Shown in pieces: positions 14,268 through 25,451 of a DNA stretch of 64,000 bases. A model generated the notes under the pieces. That model was not told the origin of the DNA, did no database searches, and was given only the letters and a program-made list of their open reading frames with translations. Made by a program: the position numbers and the translations under genes. The DNA is from Frigoribacterium endophyticum (lineage in GTDB: Bacteria; Actinomycetota; Actinomycetes; Actinomycetales; Microbacteriaceae): assembly GCF_011759585.1 (NCBI RefSeq), contig NZ_JAAOYV010000001.1, positions 868,001 to 932,000 on the forward strand. The letters are read 5' to 3'. Each line of letters opens with the position of its first letter. Position 1 is the stretch's first letter.

Positions 14268-15932
14268 GTGACCCCCGCCGAACTCTCCTCCTCCCTGCTC
14301 GCCGTCGTCCAGGGCGTCCTCGAGCGCCGAGGGGTCGGCGACGACGTCACCGTGACCCCCGCCGACGTCGTCCTCGAGCGCCCGAAGAACCGCGACCACG
14401 GCGACTGGACCTCCAACGTCGCCATGAAGTTCGCGAAGCGGGTCGGCGTCCCGCCCCGGGAGCTCGCCACCGAGCTGGCGGGCGAGCTCGCCGAGGTCGA
14501 CGGCGTCGCCGACGTCGACGTCGCGGGCCCGGGCTTCATCAACGTGCGGCTCGACGCGGCCGCGGCCGGCCAGCTGGCCCGCACGATCGTCGAGCAGGGC
14601 GAGGCGTTCGGCCGCGGCGACTACTACGCCGGGGTCACCATCGACCTCGAGTTCGTGTCGGCCAACCCCACCGGCCCCATCCACCTGGGCGGCGTCCGCT
14701 GGGCCGCCGTGGGCGACAGCCTCGCCCGCGTCTTCCAGGCGCAGGGCGCCCTCGTCACCCGCGAGTACTACTTCAACGACCACGGCGGGCAGATCGACCG
14801 CTTCGCCCGCAGCCTCGTCGCCCGCTCGTTCGGCGAGCCCACCCCGGAGGACGGCTACGGCGGCGAGTACATCACCGACATCGCCGACCGGGTGGTCGCG
14901 GCGCACGACGGCGACCTCCGGGCACTGCCGCGCGACGAGGCGCAGGAGGTGTTCCGCGCCGCGGGCGTCGACTTCATGTTCCGCGACATCAAGTCGTCGC
15001 TCCACGACTTCGGCGTCGACTTCGACGTCTTCTTCCACGAGAACTCGCTGCACGAGTCGAAGGCCGTCGAGCGTGCCGTCGCGCGCCTCACCGAGCTCGG
15101 GCACATCTACGAGGCCGAGGGCGCGACCTGGCTGCGCACGACGGAGTTCGGCGACGACCGCGACCGCGTCGTCGTCAAGAGCGACGGCGAGGCGGCCTAC
15201 ATCGCCGGCGACCTCGCCTACTACCTCGACAAGCGCGAGCGGGGCTTCGAGCGCAACCTGATCATGCTGGGCGCCGACCACCACGGCTACGTCGGCCGCA
15301 TGATGGCGATGTGCGCGGCCTTCGGCGACGAGCCGGGCGTCAACCTCGAGATCCTCATCGGCCAGATGGTCAACCTGCTCAAGGACGGCGAGCCCTTCCG
15401 CATGTCGAAGCGGAACGGCACCGTCGTCACGATGGAGGACCTCGTCGACGCGGTCGGCGTCGACGCGGGGCGCTACTCGCTCGTCCGCAGCCCGGTGAAC
15501 AGCTCGATCGACATCGACCTCGACCTGCTGACCCGACGCACGAACGACAACCCGGTCTTCTACGTGCAGTACGCCCACGCCCGCACCCGTTCCGTGGCGC
15601 GCAACGCCGAGGCCGCGGGGGTCACCCGCGACGCCTTCGACGCGTCGCTGCTGTCGCACCCCACCGAGAGCGCCCTCCTCGGCGTGCTCGCCGAGCTGCC
15701 CCGTGTCGTCACGCAGGCGGCCGAGCTGCGCGAGCCGCACCGGGTGGCGCGCTACATCGAGGAGCTGGCCGGCACCTACCACCGCTGGTACGACAGCTGC
15801 CGTGTCACGCCCCTGGGCGACGAAGAGGTCACCGACCTGCACCGCACGCGACTGTGGCTGAACGACGCCGCGGGCCAGGTCGTCCGCAACGGGTTGGGCC
15901 TCCTGGGCGTCTCCGCGCCCGACCGCATGTGA
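14268..15932 (+). CDS. argS: arginine--tRNA ligase
   Basis: A 554-residue class Ia aminoacyl-tRNA synthetase that charges tRNA-Arg. It has the N-terminal Add-1 domain, the HIGH-type signature in [11 protein letters not shown], the KMSKS counterpart FRMSKRNGT and a C-terminal DALR anticodon-binding domain ending [10 protein letters not shown]. Length is normal. GTG 14268 is preceded by TACGAT, giving a leaderless transcript. argS heads the lysA-hom-thrC-thrB block in many Micrococcales, and a tRNA-Arg gene lies 2.4 kb upstream. Confidence 0.97.
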   Translation: MTPAELSSSLLAVVQGVLERRGVGDDVTVTPADVVLERPKNRDHGDWTSNVAMKFAKRVGVPPRELATELAGELAEVDGVADVDVAGPGFINVRLDAAAAGQLARTIVEQGEAFGRGDYYAGVTIDLEFVSANPTGPIHLGGVRWAAVGDSLARVFQAQGALVTREYYFNDHGGQIDRFARSLVARSFGEPTPEDGYGGEYITDIADRVVAAHDGDLRALPRDEAQEVFRAAGVDFMFRDIKSSLHDFGVDFDVFFHENSLHESKAVERAVARLTELGHIYEAEGATWLRTTEFGDDRDRVVVKSDGEAAYIAGDLAYYLDKRERGFERNLIMLGADHHGYVGRMMAMCAAFGDEPGVNLEILIGQMVNLLKDGEPFRMSKRNGTVVTMEDLVDAVGVDAGRYSLVRSPVNSSIDIDLDLLTRRTNDNPVFYVQYAHARTRSVARNAEAAGVTRDAFDASLLSHPTESALLGVLAELPRVVTQAAELREPHRVARYIEELAGTYHRWYDSCRVTPLGDEEVTDLHRTRLWLNDAAGQVVRNGLGLLGVSAPDRM

Positions 15933-15984
15933 CCTGACCGGCGCGGGGCGCGACTCCGGACGGCAGCCCTGAGAAGATGTCGGG

Positions 15985-16758
15985 ATGAGCGACGAGAGCG
16001 ACAGCGACTTCTTCGAGGCCCGTCCGGTCGAGCGTCGGCGGCTCCGCAGCGCGGGAGCCGGGCTCTTCATCCTCGTCGGCGTGCTCGTGGGCCTGGCCGT
16101 CCTCGCCGTGATCGCCGACGTCGTCGTCCGCTCGGTCGTCGAGAGCCGTGCCGCGGCCGAGGTCCAGACGTCCACGGGCCTCGACGACGTCGAGGTGGAG
16201 GTGCACGGCACCTCGGTGCTCTGGCAGATCGCGCACGGCTCGCTCGACGACGTCACGCTGACCTCCGGGGTGGAGGGCGACCCCGTCGTGGTCCACGTCG
16301 ACGTCGCCGACGTGCCCACCTCGCTCGAGGGCGACTCCGGTCCCGTCACGGGCACGATCACGGCCGACCAGGCCACGGTCGACGGCCTCGAGGCTCTCCG
16401 CCAGCAGGGCGCGTCGCTGGCGCTGGGCGACGACGCGGTCACCTACTCTCGGTCGTTCTCGGTGCCGATCATCGGCGACGTGCCCGTCGCCGTCACCGCG
16501 GTGCCCAGCCTCAGCGACGACGGCCGCTCCGTCTCGTTCGCCCCGACCACCGCCTCCCTGCCCGACACGTCGCTGCAGATCGACCTGACCCCCTTCCTCG
16601 GCGACTTCGCGACCTCGGTCTGCCTCGCCGAGCAGCTGCCGGCGTCGGTCACCGCCACGGCCCTCGACGTGCGCTCGGGCGAGGTCACGGTCGACCTCAG
16701 CTCGCCCGGGCTGCCCCTGACGAGCTCGGCCCTGGCCGAGAAGGGCACCTGCTCGTAG
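15985..16758 (+). CDS. LmeA family (DUF2993) phospholipid-binding protein
   Basis: A 257-residue envelope protein: charged cytoplasmic tail, one transmembrane helix (residues about 24-48), then an extracytoplasmic domain of repeated beta-strands (VRSVVESRAAAEVQTSTGLDDVEVEVHG ... LDDVTLTSGVEGDPVVVHVDVADVPTSL) typical of DUF2993. In mycobacteria LmeA binds phospholipids and supports lipomannan maturation; here the role is inferred from that family. GAAGAT stands 6 nt before the ATG at 15985. It sits between argS and lysA on the same strand. Confidence 0.8.
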   Translation: MSDESDSDFFEARPVERRRLRSAGAGLFILVGVLVGLAVLAVIADVVVRSVVESRAAAEVQTSTGLDDVEVEVHGTSVLWQIAHGSLDDVTLTSGVEGDPVVVHVDVADVPTSLEGDSGPVTGTITADQATVDGLEALRQQGASLALGDDAVTYSRSFSVPIIGDVPVAVTAVPSLSDDGRSVSFAPTTASLPDTSLQIDLTPFLGDFATSVCLAEQLPASVTATALDVRSGEVTVDLSSPGLPLTSSALAEKGTCS

Positions 16759-16808
16759 CGGGGGGCCGCGGCCGACGTCACGTGGCCCGGCTCGTCGCCG
16801 CCTGTCGG

Positions 16809-16814
16809 TAGGCT
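16809..16814 (+). promoter_or_regulatory. -10 box of the lysA-thr operon
   Basis: TAGGCT, 70 nt before lysA. The leader carries the CTGGAGAGG ribosome binding site. Confidence 0.45.
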
Positions 16815-16884
16815 CTCTGACGTCACGGGCGCGACCACGTCGCGCGCGCGGCGACCCCCGTCCCGCCGACCCTGGAGAGGCCCC

Positions 16885-18375
16885 GTGTCGAACCCCCTCG
16901 CCCCCGCCTGGCTCCGCGAGCCCGACGACCTCGCCGAGCTCGACGCGCGCGTGTGGTCGCGCACGGCCCAGCGCTCCGACGACGGCGAGATCGTGCTCGG
17001 CGGCGTGGGCGTGACCGAGCTCGCCGAGACGTACGGCACCCCGCTCTACGTGCTCGACGAGGCCGACGTCCGCAGCCGGGCCGCCCAGACCGTCGAGGCC
17101 TTCCGCCGCGAGTTCGCCCGGGTCGGGACGACCGTGAAGGTCTACTACGCCGCCAAGGCCTTCCTCTCGGCCGAGGTGGCCCGCTGGGTCTCCGAGGCCG
17201 GCATGGCCGTCGACATCTGCACGGCGGGGGAGTTCGCCGTCGCCCGGGCCGCCGGCGTGGAGCCCGCCCGCATGGGCTTCCACGGCAACAACAAGTCCGA
17301 CGCCGAGCTCGACCGCACGGTCGCGGCGGGCATCGGCGCGGTCGTCATCGACAGCGCGGAGGAGGTCGACCGGGTCGCCGAGGTCGCCGCGCGCCACGGC
17401 GTGGTCCAGGCCGTGCGCCTCCGGGTCAACTCCGGCGTGCACGCGAGCACCCACGAGTACCTCGCCACGGCGCGGGAGGACCAGAAGTTCGGGGTGCCGC
17501 TGAGCGAGACCGCCGCCGTCGTGGCCGCCGTGCGCGCCCGCCCGTCGCTGCGCTTCCTCGGGCTGCACTCCCACATCGGCTCGCAGATCTTCGGCTCCGA
17601 CGGCTTCGCGGAGGCCGCACGGCGCCTGCTCGCCGTCCACGCGGGCCTCCTCGCCGACGGCGACGTCCCCGAGCTCAACCTCGGCGGCGGCTTCGGCATC
17701 GCCTACACGAGCGCCGACGACGCCCGCTCGATCGACGAGCTCGCGGCGGCCCTCGCCGACATCGTCCGGGCCGAGTGCACCGAGCGGGGCATCCCCGTCC
17801 CGGTCGTGGCCGTGGAGCCGGGCCGGACGATCGTCGGCCCCGGCGGCACCACCCTCTACACGACGGGCACGATCAAGGACGTCACGGTGGCCGTCGACGA
17901 GGTCGACGTCGACGCCGTGGCGACCGAGTCCGACCTCGCGGCGGCCGCCGACGAGGCCGTGGCGCTCGGCCGGCCCGCGGCCAGCGCGGTCCGCCGGTAC
18001 GTCAGCGTCGACGGGGGCATGAGCGACAACGCGCGGACGGCCCTCTACGCGGCTGACTACTCCGTCGCCCTCGCGGGGCGCGCCTCCTCGGCTCCTCCCG
18101 TGCTCGTGCGCGTCGCCGGCAAGCACTGCGAGAGCGGCGACGTCGTCGTGCTGGCCGACTGGCTGCCCGCCGACGTCGCTCGGGGCGACCTCCTGGCGGT
18201 GCCCGCCACGGGCGCCTACTGCCACAGCCTCTCGAGCAACTACAACCACGTCGGCCGGCCGGCCGTCGTGGCGGTGCTCGACGGCGCCTCCCGCGTCATC
18301 GTGCGCGGCGAGTCGGAGGCCGACCTGCTGTCGCGCGACGCGGGACTCGACCAGCCGGCCCGCGCCTCCTCGTGA
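16885..18375 (+). CDS. lysA: diaminopimelate decarboxylase
   Basis: A 496-residue PLP enzyme (fold type III) that decarboxylates meso-diaminopimelate to L-lysine. Seen are the PLP lysine in VKVYYAAKAF, the HSHIGSQ motif, the glycine-rich phosphate loop LNLGGGFGI, VAVEPGRTIVGPGG, and the substrate-side RRYVSVDGGMSDN and ESGD segments. Longer than the usual 420-450 residues: there is an N-terminal extension and an insertion of about 36 residues (roughly 334-369, acidic/Ala-rich) between GTIKDV and RRYVSVDGG. GTG 16885 follows a good ribosome binding site. Its TGA overlaps a possible GTG start of hom. Confidence 0.95.
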   Translation: MSNPLAPAWLREPDDLAELDARVWSRTAQRSDDGEIVLGGVGVTELAETYGTPLYVLDEADVRSRAAQTVEAFRREFARVGTTVKVYYAAKAFLSAEVARWVSEAGMAVDICTAGEFAVARAAGVEPARMGFHGNNKSDAELDRTVAAGIGAVVIDSAEEVDRVAEVAARHGVVQAVRLRVNSGVHASTHEYLATAREDQKFGVPLSETAAVVAAVRARPSLRFLGLHSHIGSQIFGSDGFAEAARRLLAVHAGLLADGDVPELNLGGGFGIAYTSADDARSIDELAAALADIVRAECTERGIPVPVVAVEPGRTIVGPGGTTLYTTGTIKDVTVAVDEVDVDAVATESDLAAAADEAVALGRPAASAVRRYVSVDGGMSDNARTALYAADYSVALAGRASSAPPVLVRVAGKHCESGDVVVLADWLPADVARGDLLAVPATGAYCHSLSSNYNHVGRPAVVAVLDGASRVIVRGESEADLLSRDAGLDQPARASS

Positions 18376-18443
18376 CGAACGCCCCTCCCTCGTCGGCCCC
18401 GCCCGCCCCCGGTCGCCGCAGCACCCCCACAGAACGGAACACC

Positions 18444-19778
18444 ATGATCGAATACCGCAACGTGCGGGTCGCCCTGATCGGCGCCGGCTCGGTCGGCTCG
18501 CAGGTGGCCCGGCTGCTGCTCGAGCAGGCCGACGAGCTGGCCGGGCGTGCCGGCGCGGGCATCGAGCTCGTCGGCATCGGCGTGCGTGACGTCGACGCGC
18601 CCCGCGACGTCGACCTGCCCCGCGAGCTGCTCACCACCGACGTCGAGTCGCTCATCCTCGGGGCCGACATCGTCGTCGAGCTCATGGGGGGGCTCGAGCC
18701 GGCCCGTCAGTACGTCCTGGCGGCGCTGAACTCCGGTGCCGACGTGGTGACCGGCAACAAGGCGCTGCTGGCGAGCCACGGCCCCGAGCTGTTCGAGGCG
18801 GCCGAGCAGGTGGGCGCCCAGCTCTACTACGAGGCGGCGGTGGCCGGCGCCATCCCGATCATCCGTCCGCTGCGCGACAGCCTGGCCGGTGACCGCATCG
18901 TGCGCATCATGGGGATCGTCAACGGCACGACCAACTTCATCCTCGACCGGATGGACACCGACGGCGACACCCTCGAGGCCGCCCTCGCCACGGCGACCGA
19001 GCTGGGCTACGCGGAGGCCGACCCGACCGCCGACATCGGCGGCTACGACGCCGCGCAGAAGGCCGCCATCCTCGCGAGCCTCGCGTTCCACACGACCGTG
19101 CCGCTCAACGCCGTGCACCGCGAGGGCATCACCGAGGTGACCCACGAGCAGGTGGTCGCGGCCCGCAAGGCCGGCTACGTCGTCAAGATCCTCGCGATCT
19201 GCGAGCGGCTGCTCGACGCCGACGGCGTCGAGGGCGTCAGCGCCCGGGTGTACCCGGCCCTGGTGCCGCTCGAGCACCCCCTCGCCACGGTCCACGGCGC
19301 GAAGAACGCCGTGTTCGTCGAGGCCGAGGCCGCGGGCGACCTCATGTTCTACGGCGCGGGCGCCGGGGGAGTGGAGACGGCCTCGGCCGTGCTCGGCGAC
19401 CTCGTCTCCGCCGCCCGGAGGCACGTGATCGGCGGGCCCGGGCTCGCCGAGTCCACCCACGCCGACCTCCGCGTGCTGCCCATCGGCGACGTGGTCACGC
19501 GCTACCAGGTGACGCTCGACGTCGCCGACCAGCCCGGCGTGCTCGCCGAGGTGGCCGGCGTGCTCAGCGACCACGGCGTCAGCGTGCACAGCGTCGAGCA
19601 GACGGGCGGCGTCCCGCCCCTCGCGTCACACGGCGACGTCGAGGCCCTGGCGACCGCTACCCTGATCATCGGCACGCACCGTGCCCGCGAGTCCGCCCTC
19701 GCCGCCACGGTCGAGGCCCTCCGCACCACCCCGGTCGTGAACTCCGTCACGAGCGTCCTGAGAGTCGAAGGAGCCTGA
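18444..19778 (+). CDS. hom: homoserine dehydrogenase
   Basis: A 444-residue enzyme reducing aspartate semialdehyde to homoserine, the branch point to threonine and methionine. The NAD(P) motif [17 protein letters not shown], catalytic-domain segments [26 protein letters not shown] and [11 protein letters not shown], and a C-terminal ACT domain ([31 protein letters not shown]) are present, so threonine feedback is likely. ATG 18444 matches the family N-terminus. A GTG at 18372, overlapping the lysA stop, would add 24 low-complexity residues and is an alternative. Confidence 0.94.
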   Translation: MIEYRNVRVALIGAGSVGSQVARLLLEQADELAGRAGAGIELVGIGVRDVDAPRDVDLPRELLTTDVESLILGADIVVELMGGLEPARQYVLAALNSGADVVTGNKALLASHGPELFEAAEQVGAQLYYEAAVAGAIPIIRPLRDSLAGDRIVRIMGIVNGTTNFILDRMDTDGDTLEAALATATELGYAEADPTADIGGYDAAQKAAILASLAFHTTVPLNAVHREGITEVTHEQVVAARKAGYVVKILAICERLLDADGVEGVSARVYPALVPLEHPLATVHGAKNAVFVEAEAAGDLMFYGAGAGGVETASAVLGDLVSAARRHVIGGPGLAESTHADLRVLPIGDVVTRYQVTLDVADQPGVLAEVAGVLSDHGVSVHSVEQTGGVPPLASHGDVEALATATLIIGTHRARESALAATVEALRTTPVVNSVTSVLRVEGA

Positions 19779-20860
19779 TGGCCCACCAGTGGCAGGGTGT
19801 CCTGCGCGAGTACGCCGACCGTCTCGACGTCACCGAGGCGACGCCCGTCGTCACCCTCGGCGAGGGCGGCACGCCCCTCATCCCGGCGCCGGCCCTCTCG
19901 GCCCGCACCGGGGCGAAGGTCTACGTCAAGTACGAGGGCATGAACCCCACGGGCTCCTTCAAGGACCGCGGCATGACGATGGCCATCTCGAAGGCCGTCG
20001 AGCACGGCGCGAAGGCCGTCATCTGCGCCTCCACCGGCAACACCTCCGCCTCGGCCGCCGCCTACGCGGCGCACGCCGGCATCACCGCCGCCGTGCTCGT
20101 GCCCGAGGGCAAGATCGCGATGGGCAAGCTCAGCCAGGCCGTCGCGCACGACGGGCAGCTGCTGCAGATCCAGGGCAACTTCGACGACTGCCTCGACATC
20201 GCGCGCGACCTCGCCGCGAACTACCCGGTGCACCTCGTCAACTCGGTCAACAACGACCGCATCGAGGGCCAGAAGACGGCGGCCTTCGAGGTCGTCGACG
20301 TGCTGGGCGACGCCCCCGACTTCCACTTCATCCCGGTCGGCAACGCCGGCAACTACACGGCCTACACCCGTGGCTACCGCGAAGACCTCGAGGCCGGCCG
20401 TGCCACGCGCCTGCCCCGCATGTTCGGCTTCCAGGCGGCGGGCTCCGCCCCCATCGTCGCCGGCGAGGTCGTGCGCCAGCCCGAGACCATCGCCAGTGCC
20501 ATCCGCATCGGCAACCCCGCGTCGTGGCAGCTGGCCCTCGAGGCCCGCGACCTCACCGACGGCTGGTTCGGCGCCATCACCGACGAGGCCATCCTCGCCG
20601 CGCAGAAGATCCTGTCGGCCGAGGTCGGCGTCTTCGTCGAGCCGGCCTCCGCGATCAGCGTCGCCGGCCTGCTCGAGCGCGCCGACGCGGGCGTCGTGCC
20701 CGCCGGCGCGACGGTCGTGCTGACGGTGACGGGCCACGGCCTGAAGGACCCGCAGTGGGCCCTCCGCAAGGCCGACGGCACCGACGTGCAGCCGACGGTG
20801 GTCGCGAGCGACACCGCGCGCGTCGCCGAGGTGCTCGGGCTCGTCCCGGCCTCTGCATGA
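19778..20860 (+). CDS. thrC: threonine synthase
   Basis: A 360-residue fold-type II PLP enzyme converting O-phosphohomoserine to threonine. The PLP lysine lies in [10 protein letters not shown], the phosphate-binding loop in [14 protein letters not shown], and the C-terminal GHGLKDP is typical of the short bacterial ThrC class. The ATG shares one base with the hom stop (TGATG) and its own stop overlaps thrB, so hom-thrC-thrB are translationally coupled. Confidence 0.97.
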   Translation: MAHQWQGVLREYADRLDVTEATPVVTLGEGGTPLIPAPALSARTGAKVYVKYEGMNPTGSFKDRGMTMAISKAVEHGAKAVICASTGNTSASAAAYAAHAGITAAVLVPEGKIAMGKLSQAVAHDGQLLQIQGNFDDCLDIARDLAANYPVHLVNSVNNDRIEGQKTAAFEVVDVLGDAPDFHFIPVGNAGNYTAYTRGYREDLEAGRATRLPRMFGFQAAGSAPIVAGEVVRQPETIASAIRIGNPASWQLALEARDLTDGWFGAITDEAILAAQKILSAEVGVFVEPASAISVAGLLERADAGVVPAGATVVLTVTGHGLKDPQWALRKADGTDVQPTVVASDTARVAEVLGLVPASA

Positions 20861-21792
20861 CCACCGGCCCGGCCGTGAGGTCGGTCCTCGTCAAGGTCCC
20901 GGCCACCTCGGCCAACCTGGGGCCCGGCTTCGACACCCTGGGCCTCGCGCTGTCGCACTACGACAGGCTCGTGGTCTCCGAGACCCGGGGCGACGGAGTC
21001 GCGGTGCACGTCGACGGGGTCGGCGCCGGCGAGGTGCCCACCGACGAGAGCAACCTCGTGGTGCGCTCGATCGCGGCCACCTACCGTGCTGCGGGGGTGC
21101 CGTTGCCGGGCCTCCGGCTCGACGCGCGCAACGCGATCCCGCACGGGCGGGGCCTCGGCTCCTCCGCCGCGGCCATCGTCTCCGGCGTCATGGCGGCGAA
21201 GGGCCTCCTCGAGGGGCGCGTCGACTTCACGCCCGACCAGCTGCTGGCGGTGGCGACGGAGCTCGAGGGGCACCCCGACAACGTCGCGCCGGCCCTGTTC
21301 GGCGGCCTGACGATCGCGTGGACCACCTCGGCCGGGCCCTCGCACAAGAGGCTCCTCGTGCACCGGGGCGTCTCGCCGGTCGTCTTCGTGCCCGAGACGA
21401 CCTTGTCGACCTCGCTGGCGCGCAGCCTCCAGCCGGCGTCCGTGCCCCACGAGGACGCCACGTTCAACGTCTCGCGGTCGGCCCTGCTCGTGGCGGCGCT
21501 CATCCAGAGCCCCGAGCTGCTGCTCGCGGCGACGGAGGACCGCCTGCACCAGAGCTACCGCGCGAGCGCGATGCCCGAGACCGACATGCTCATCAGGGTG
21601 CTGCGCCAGGCGGGGCTCGCGGCCGTCGTGTCGGGGGCGGGGCCCTCGTTGCTCGTGCTCGGCAGCGACCCGGCGCAGCGCCTCCTGGCGGCTCAGCTCG
21701 TGGCCGAGAACGCCCTGTCCGCGTGGCGTCCGTTGATGCTCGCCGTCGACCTGCGAGGTGCTACAGTGAACGCGCACCCGGTAGAAAACTGA
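20857..21792 (+). CDS. thrB: homoserine kinase
   Basis: A 311-residue GHMP-family kinase that phosphorylates homoserine, feeding ThrC. The N-terminal [20 protein letters not shown], the ATP-binding [14 protein letters not shown] and the C-terminal [11 protein letters not shown] loop are the three GHMP motifs. The ATG at 20857 lies in an ATGA overlap with thrC. The last codons contain the probable -10 box of the rho promoter. Confidence 0.96.
   Translation: MTTGPAVRSVLVKVPATSANLGPGFDTLGLALSHYDRLVVSETRGDGVAVHVDGVGAGEVPTDESNLVVRSIAATYRAAGVPLPGLRLDARNAIPHGRGLGSSAAAIVSGVMAAKGLLEGRVDFTPDQLLAVATELEGHPDNVAPALFGGLTIAWTTSAGPSHKRLLVHRGVSPVVFVPETTLSTSLARSLQPASVPHEDATFNVSRSALLVAALIQSPELLLAATEDRLHQSYRASAMPETDMLIRVLRQAGLAAVVSGAGPSLLVLGSDPAQRLLAAQLVAENALSAWRPLMLAVDLRGATVNAHPVEN
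21762..21767 (+). promoter_or_regulatory. candidate rho promoter -10
   Basis: TACAGT inside the 3' end of thrB, about 315 nt before rho. It would give rho a long untranslated leader. No convincing -35 at 17 nt. Confidence 0.4.
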
Positions 21793-22083
21793 GATCTCCT
21801 GGGCATCTGGCATCGTCCTCCCGGTCACCGGGCGGCACACGTGTGGGGTCCCACGTCATCCCGGCATTCCCGGTCGCACATCCCGTAGTGCACATCTAGC
21901 AGCGCTCGGTCGCTCTCTGGCGATCGCGTGCCGCACCTCCGAGAGCTTCCTGCGCATCCCGCGCAGTGCGTGCCGCGCCCTGAGCGTGCGGCCGCAGGGC
22001 CCGCCCGCACGGCAGGCCAGAGGCTGCGAGGTGTGACCAGCTCATCCTCGCGGCTCTCGCGGGGGAGCGGAAGGAACCCACCA
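21793..22083 (+). other. rho leader / thrB-rho intergenic region
   Basis: 291 nt with no supported gene. Inverted repeats occur at 21820-21832 (CCCGGT/ACCGGG), 21836-21845 (CACACGTGTG) and 21843-21854 (GTGGG/CCCAC), giving alternative overlapping hairpins; the rest is C-rich and comparatively unstructured, as expected of Rho-binding RNA. Rho of other bacteria autoregulates by terminating in its own leader, so the same is plausible here. A GGAAGGA ribosome binding site ends the region. Confidence 0.5.
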
Positions 22084-24366
22084 GTGTCAGACGCAGACAA
22101 CAGCGCCACCACCCAGACCACCGCCGAACTGAGCGCCATGCGCCTCCCGCAGCTTCAGGCCCTCGCCTCGTCGCTCGGCATCAGCGGCCTCTCCAAGCTC
22201 CGCAAGGGCGACCTGGTCGCGGCCATCGCCGCCGTCCAGGCGACCGGCGACGCCTCCGTGGTCGCCCCGGCCGACGACGTCGTCGTCGAGGCGCCCGTCG
22301 CCGTGCAGCCGACCCTCGACGTCACCGACGCCGCCCCGGCCGAGACGGCCCCGGCCGAGAGCGCCCCGGCCGAGACCGCTGCGGCGCCCCGCACGCGTCG
22401 CCCCTCGCGCCGCGTCACCGCCGCCGCCGGCGCCCCCGAGCAGCGCACCGCCGTCGAGCACGTCAACGCCGGTGAGACCGGCGTCGCGCCGGTCGCCGAC
22501 GAGGCGCCCGCCGCCGTGGCTGAGGTCGACGCGCCGGTCGCGTCGCCCGTCGCCGAGGCCGCCGCCCCGTCGTCGGTCGTCGAGGCCCCCGCCGAGGAGG
22601 CGCCCGTCGCCGCCGAGCGTCCGTCGCGCAGCCGCCGTGGCTCGCGCCGTGCCTCCGACGCCACGGTCGCCGCCGCGGCCGCCGAGGCCCCCGCCGCGGA
22701 GGTGCCGTCCACGCAGGGCGACGCCGTCGCGCCGCAGTCGGCCCCCGAGGCGAGCGACGCCGAGGCCGGCTCCGCCGACCAGGGCTCGAACGACCAGGGC
22801 ACCGGCGACCAGGACGGCCAGGACGGCCAGGGCCAGCAGGGCGGCGGTCGTCGGAGCCGCAACCGCAACCGCAAGAACGGCCAGAACGGCCAGAACGGCC
22901 AGAACGGCCAGCAGGCGCAGAACGGCCAGCAGGGCCAGAACGGCCAGCAGGGCCAGAACGGCCAGCAGGCGCAGAACGGCCAGCAGGGCCAGGCCTCCGC
23001 GCAGGAGCAGTCCGCGAAGGAGGCCGAGCAGCAGCGCGCCGCCGGCGAGAAGAACGACGCCGCGCGCGGCGAGCAGCAGTCGGGCTCGCAGGCCGGTCAG
23101 CAGTCCGACGAGGCCGGCCGTCAGGGCCGCGGCCGTCAGCGCGACCGCAAGCGCGGCCGCAGCGTCCAGAACGACGAGTTCGAGCCCGAGATCTCCGACG
23201 ACGACGTCCTCATCCCCGTCGCGGGCATCCTCGACGTGCTCGAGAACTACGCCTTCGTCCGCACGACCGGGTACCTCCCCGGGGCGAGCGACGTCTACGT
23301 CTCGCTCGGCCAGGTGAAGAAGTACCACCTGCGCAAGGGCGACGCGGTCGTCGGCGCCATCCGTCAGCCCCGTGACGGCGACCAGGGCCAGGGCCGTCAG
23401 AAGTACAACGCGATCGTCAAGATCGACTCGGTCAACGGCCAGCCCGTCGAGGAGGCCGCCAAGCGCGTCGAGTTCAGCGCCCTGACGCCCCTCTACCCGC
23501 AGGAGCGTCTGCGCCTCGAGACCGAGCCCCAGAAGCTGTCGACGCGCATCATCGACCTCGTCTCGCCGATCGGCAAGGGCCAGCGCGGCCTCATCGTCTC
23601 GCCCCCGAAGGCCGGCAAGACGCTCGTGCTCCAGGCCATCGCGAACGCGATCGCGGTGAACAACCCCGAGGCCCACCTCATGGTCGTGCTCGTCGACGAG
23701 CGCCCCGAGGAGGTCACCGACATGCAGCGCACGGTCAAGGGCGAGGTCATCGCCTCGACCTTCGACCGCCCCGCGGAGGACCACACCACGGTCGCCGAGC
23801 TCGCCATCGAGCGTGCGAAGCGCCTGGTCGAGCTGGGCCACGACGTGGTCGTGCTGCTCGACTCGATCACCCGTCTGGGCCGCGCCTACAACCTGTCGGC
23901 CCCCGCCTCGGGCCGCGTGCTCTCCGGCGGCGTCGACTCGTCGGCGCTGTACCCGCCGAAGCGCTTCTTCGGCGCGGCGCGCAACATCGAGAACGGCGGC
24001 TCGCTGACCATCCTGGCGACCGCCCTCGTCGAGACCGGCTCGAAGATGGACGAGGTGATCTTCGAGGAGTTCAAGGGCACCGGCAACATGGAGCTCCGTC
24101 TGTCGCGCCACCTCGCCGACAAGCGCATCTTCCCGGCCGTCGACGTCAACGCCTCGGGCACCCGTCGCGAAGAGATGCTGCTCAGCCCCGAGGAGGTCAA
24201 GATCACGTGGCGCCTCCGTCGCGCCCTGGCCGGCCTCGACCCGCAGAAGGCCCTCGAGATCGTCCTCGGCAACCTCCGCGAGACCAGCTCGAACGTCGAG
24301 TTCCTGGTGCAGGTCCAGAAGTCGGTGCCCGCGAACGGCCACGACTCGTCCCACAAGGAGCACTGA
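22084..24366 (+). CDS. rho: transcription termination factor Rho
   Basis: A 760-residue Rho, far longer than the 419 residues of E. coli Rho. Order: Rho-N helical domain ([27 protein letters not shown]), then an insertion of about 300 residues - an Ala/Pro/Glu-rich part with Arg-Ser patches, a 39-residue Asn/Gln/Gly repeat (about 265-303) and a Gln/Arg/Asp-rich part - then the RNA-binding cold-shock domain ([16 protein letters not shown]) and the RecA-like ATPase with Walker A SPPKAGKT (Lys512) and [16 protein letters not shown]. Actinobacterial Rho proteins commonly have such disordered insertions. GTG 22084 has a GGAAGGA site. prfA follows after 2 nt. Confidence 0.97.
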   Translation: MSDADNSATTQTTAELSAMRLPQLQALASSLGISGLSKLRKGDLVAAIAAVQATGDASVVAPADDVVVEAPVAVQPTLDVTDAAPAETAPAESAPAETAAAPRTRRPSRRVTAAAGAPEQRTAVEHVNAGETGVAPVADEAPAAVAEVDAPVASPVAEAAAPSSVVEAPAEEAPVAAERPSRSRRGSRRASDATVAAAAAEAPAAEVPSTQGDAVAPQSAPEASDAEAGSADQGSNDQGTGDQDGQDGQGQQGGGRRSRNRNRKNGQNGQNGQNGQQAQNGQQGQNGQQGQNGQQAQNGQQGQASAQEQSAKEAEQQRAAGEKNDAARGEQQSGSQAGQQSDEAGRQGRGRQRDRKRGRSVQNDEFEPEISDDDVLIPVAGILDVLENYAFVRTTGYLPGASDVYVSLGQVKKYHLRKGDAVVGAIRQPRDGDQGQGRQKYNAIVKIDSVNGQPVEEAAKRVEFSALTPLYPQERLRLETEPQKLSTRIIDLVSPIGKGQRGLIVSPPKAGKTLVLQAIANAIAVNNPEAHLMVVLVDERPEEVTDMQRTVKGEVIASTFDRPAEDHTTVAELAIERAKRLVELGHDVVVLLDSITRLGRAYNLSAPASGRVLSGGVDSSALYPPKRFFGAARNIENGGSLTILATALVETGSKMDEVIFEEFKGTGNMELRLSRHLADKRIFPAVDVNASGTRREEMLLSPEEVKITWRLRRALAGLDPQKALEIVLGNLRETSSNVEFLVQVQKSVPANGHDSSHKEH
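22876..22992 (+). repeat. tandem 9-bp repeats in rho (Asn/Gln-rich)
   Basis: Thirteen imperfect 9-bp units based on AACGGCCAG and CAGGGCCAG encode 39 residues of Asn-Gly-Gln / Gln-Gly-Gln triplets in the disordered part of Rho. Prone to slippage. Confidence 0.85.
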
Positions 24367-24368
24367 CG

Positions 24369-25451
24369 GTGTTCGAGTCGGTGTCGGTGCTGCTGGCGGA
24401 GCACGACGACCTGCAGACGCAGCTCAGCGACCCTGCCGTGCACGCCGACGCGGCTCGGGCGAAGAAGATCAACCGCCGCTACGCTGAGCTCAGCCGCATC
24501 GTGGCTGCCCACTCGGCGTGGCAGCAGGTGCAGGACGACCTCGAGGCCGCGCGCGAGCTCGCGAAGGAGGACGACGCCTTCGCGGCGGAGGTCCCCGCCC
24601 TCGAGCAGGGCCTCGACGAGGCCCAGGAGAAGCTCCGGCGACTCCTCATCCCGCGCGACCCCGACGACGGCCGCGACGTGATCATGGAGATCAAGGGCGG
24701 TGAAGGAGGCGCGGAGAGCGCCCTGTTCGCCGCCGACCTCCTGCGCATGTACCTGCACTACGCGGAGTCGAAGGGCTGGAAGAGCGAGATGATCGCCAGC
24801 GACGACTCCGACCTCGGCGGCTACAAGAACGTGCAGGTCGCGATCAAGTCGAACGCCAGCGACCCCGCGCAGGGCGTCTGGGCGCACCTCAAGTACGAGG
24901 GCGGCGTGCACCGCGTGCAGCGCGTGCCGGCCACCGAGTCGCAGGGGCGCATCCACACGTCGACGACGGGCGTCCTCGTCTTCCCCGAGGTCGACGAGCC
25001 GGAGGAGGTCGACATCAACCAGAACGACCTCAAGATCGACGTCTACCGCTCGAGCGGCCCCGGCGGCCAGTCGGTCAACACGACCGACTCCGCCGTGCGC
25101 ATCACCCACCTGCCCACGGGCATCGTGGTCGCGATGCAGAACGAGAAGAGCCAGCTGCAGAACCGCGAGGCGGGCATGCGCGTGCTCCGTGCCCGCATCC
25201 TGGCCCGCCAGCAGGAGGAGCAGGCGGCCATCGCCTCCGACGCCCGCAAGAGCCAGATCCGCGGCATGGACCGCTCGGAGCGCATCCGGACGTACAACTT
25301 CCCGGAGAACCGCATCGCCGACCACCGCACCGGCTACAAGGCGTACAACCTAGACGCCGTGATGGACGGCGCCCTCGAGCCCGTCGTCGAGTCGTGCATC
25401 CAGGCCGACGAAGAGGCGCGGCTCGCCGAGATCGGCGACACCGCGTCGTGA
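24369..25451 (+). CDS. prfA: peptide chain release factor 1
   Basis: A 360-residue class I release factor for UAA and UAG. The PAT codon-recognition tripeptide is in [10 protein letters not shown] and the peptidyl-hydrolysis motif in [12 protein letters not shown], with the RF1-type C-terminus [22 protein letters not shown] 24369 starts 2 nt after the rho stop. Its TGA overlaps the GTG of prmC, the enzyme that methylates the GGQ glutamine, a common functional pairing. Confidence 0.97.
   Translation: MFESVSVLLAEHDDLQTQLSDPAVHADAARAKKINRRYAELSRIVAAHSAWQQVQDDLEAARELAKEDDAFAAEVPALEQGLDEAQEKLRRLLIPRDPDDGRDVIMEIKGGEGGAESALFAADLLRMYLHYAESKGWKSEMIASDDSDLGGYKNVQVAIKSNASDPAQGVWAHLKYEGGVHRVQRVPATESQGRIHTSTTGVLVFPEVDEPEEVDINQNDLKIDVYRSSGPGGQSVNTTDSAVRITHLPTGIVVAMQNEKSQLQNREAGMRVLRARILARQQEEQAAIASDARKSQIRGMDRSERIRTYNFPENRIADHRTGYKAYNLDAVMDGALEPVVESCIQADEEARLAEIGDTAS

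Noticed and set aside
21843-21899. 18-codon open frame in the rho leader (VGSHVIPAFP...)
   Set aside because: No ribosome binding site and no conservation evidence; could be chance, so not called as a leader peptide.
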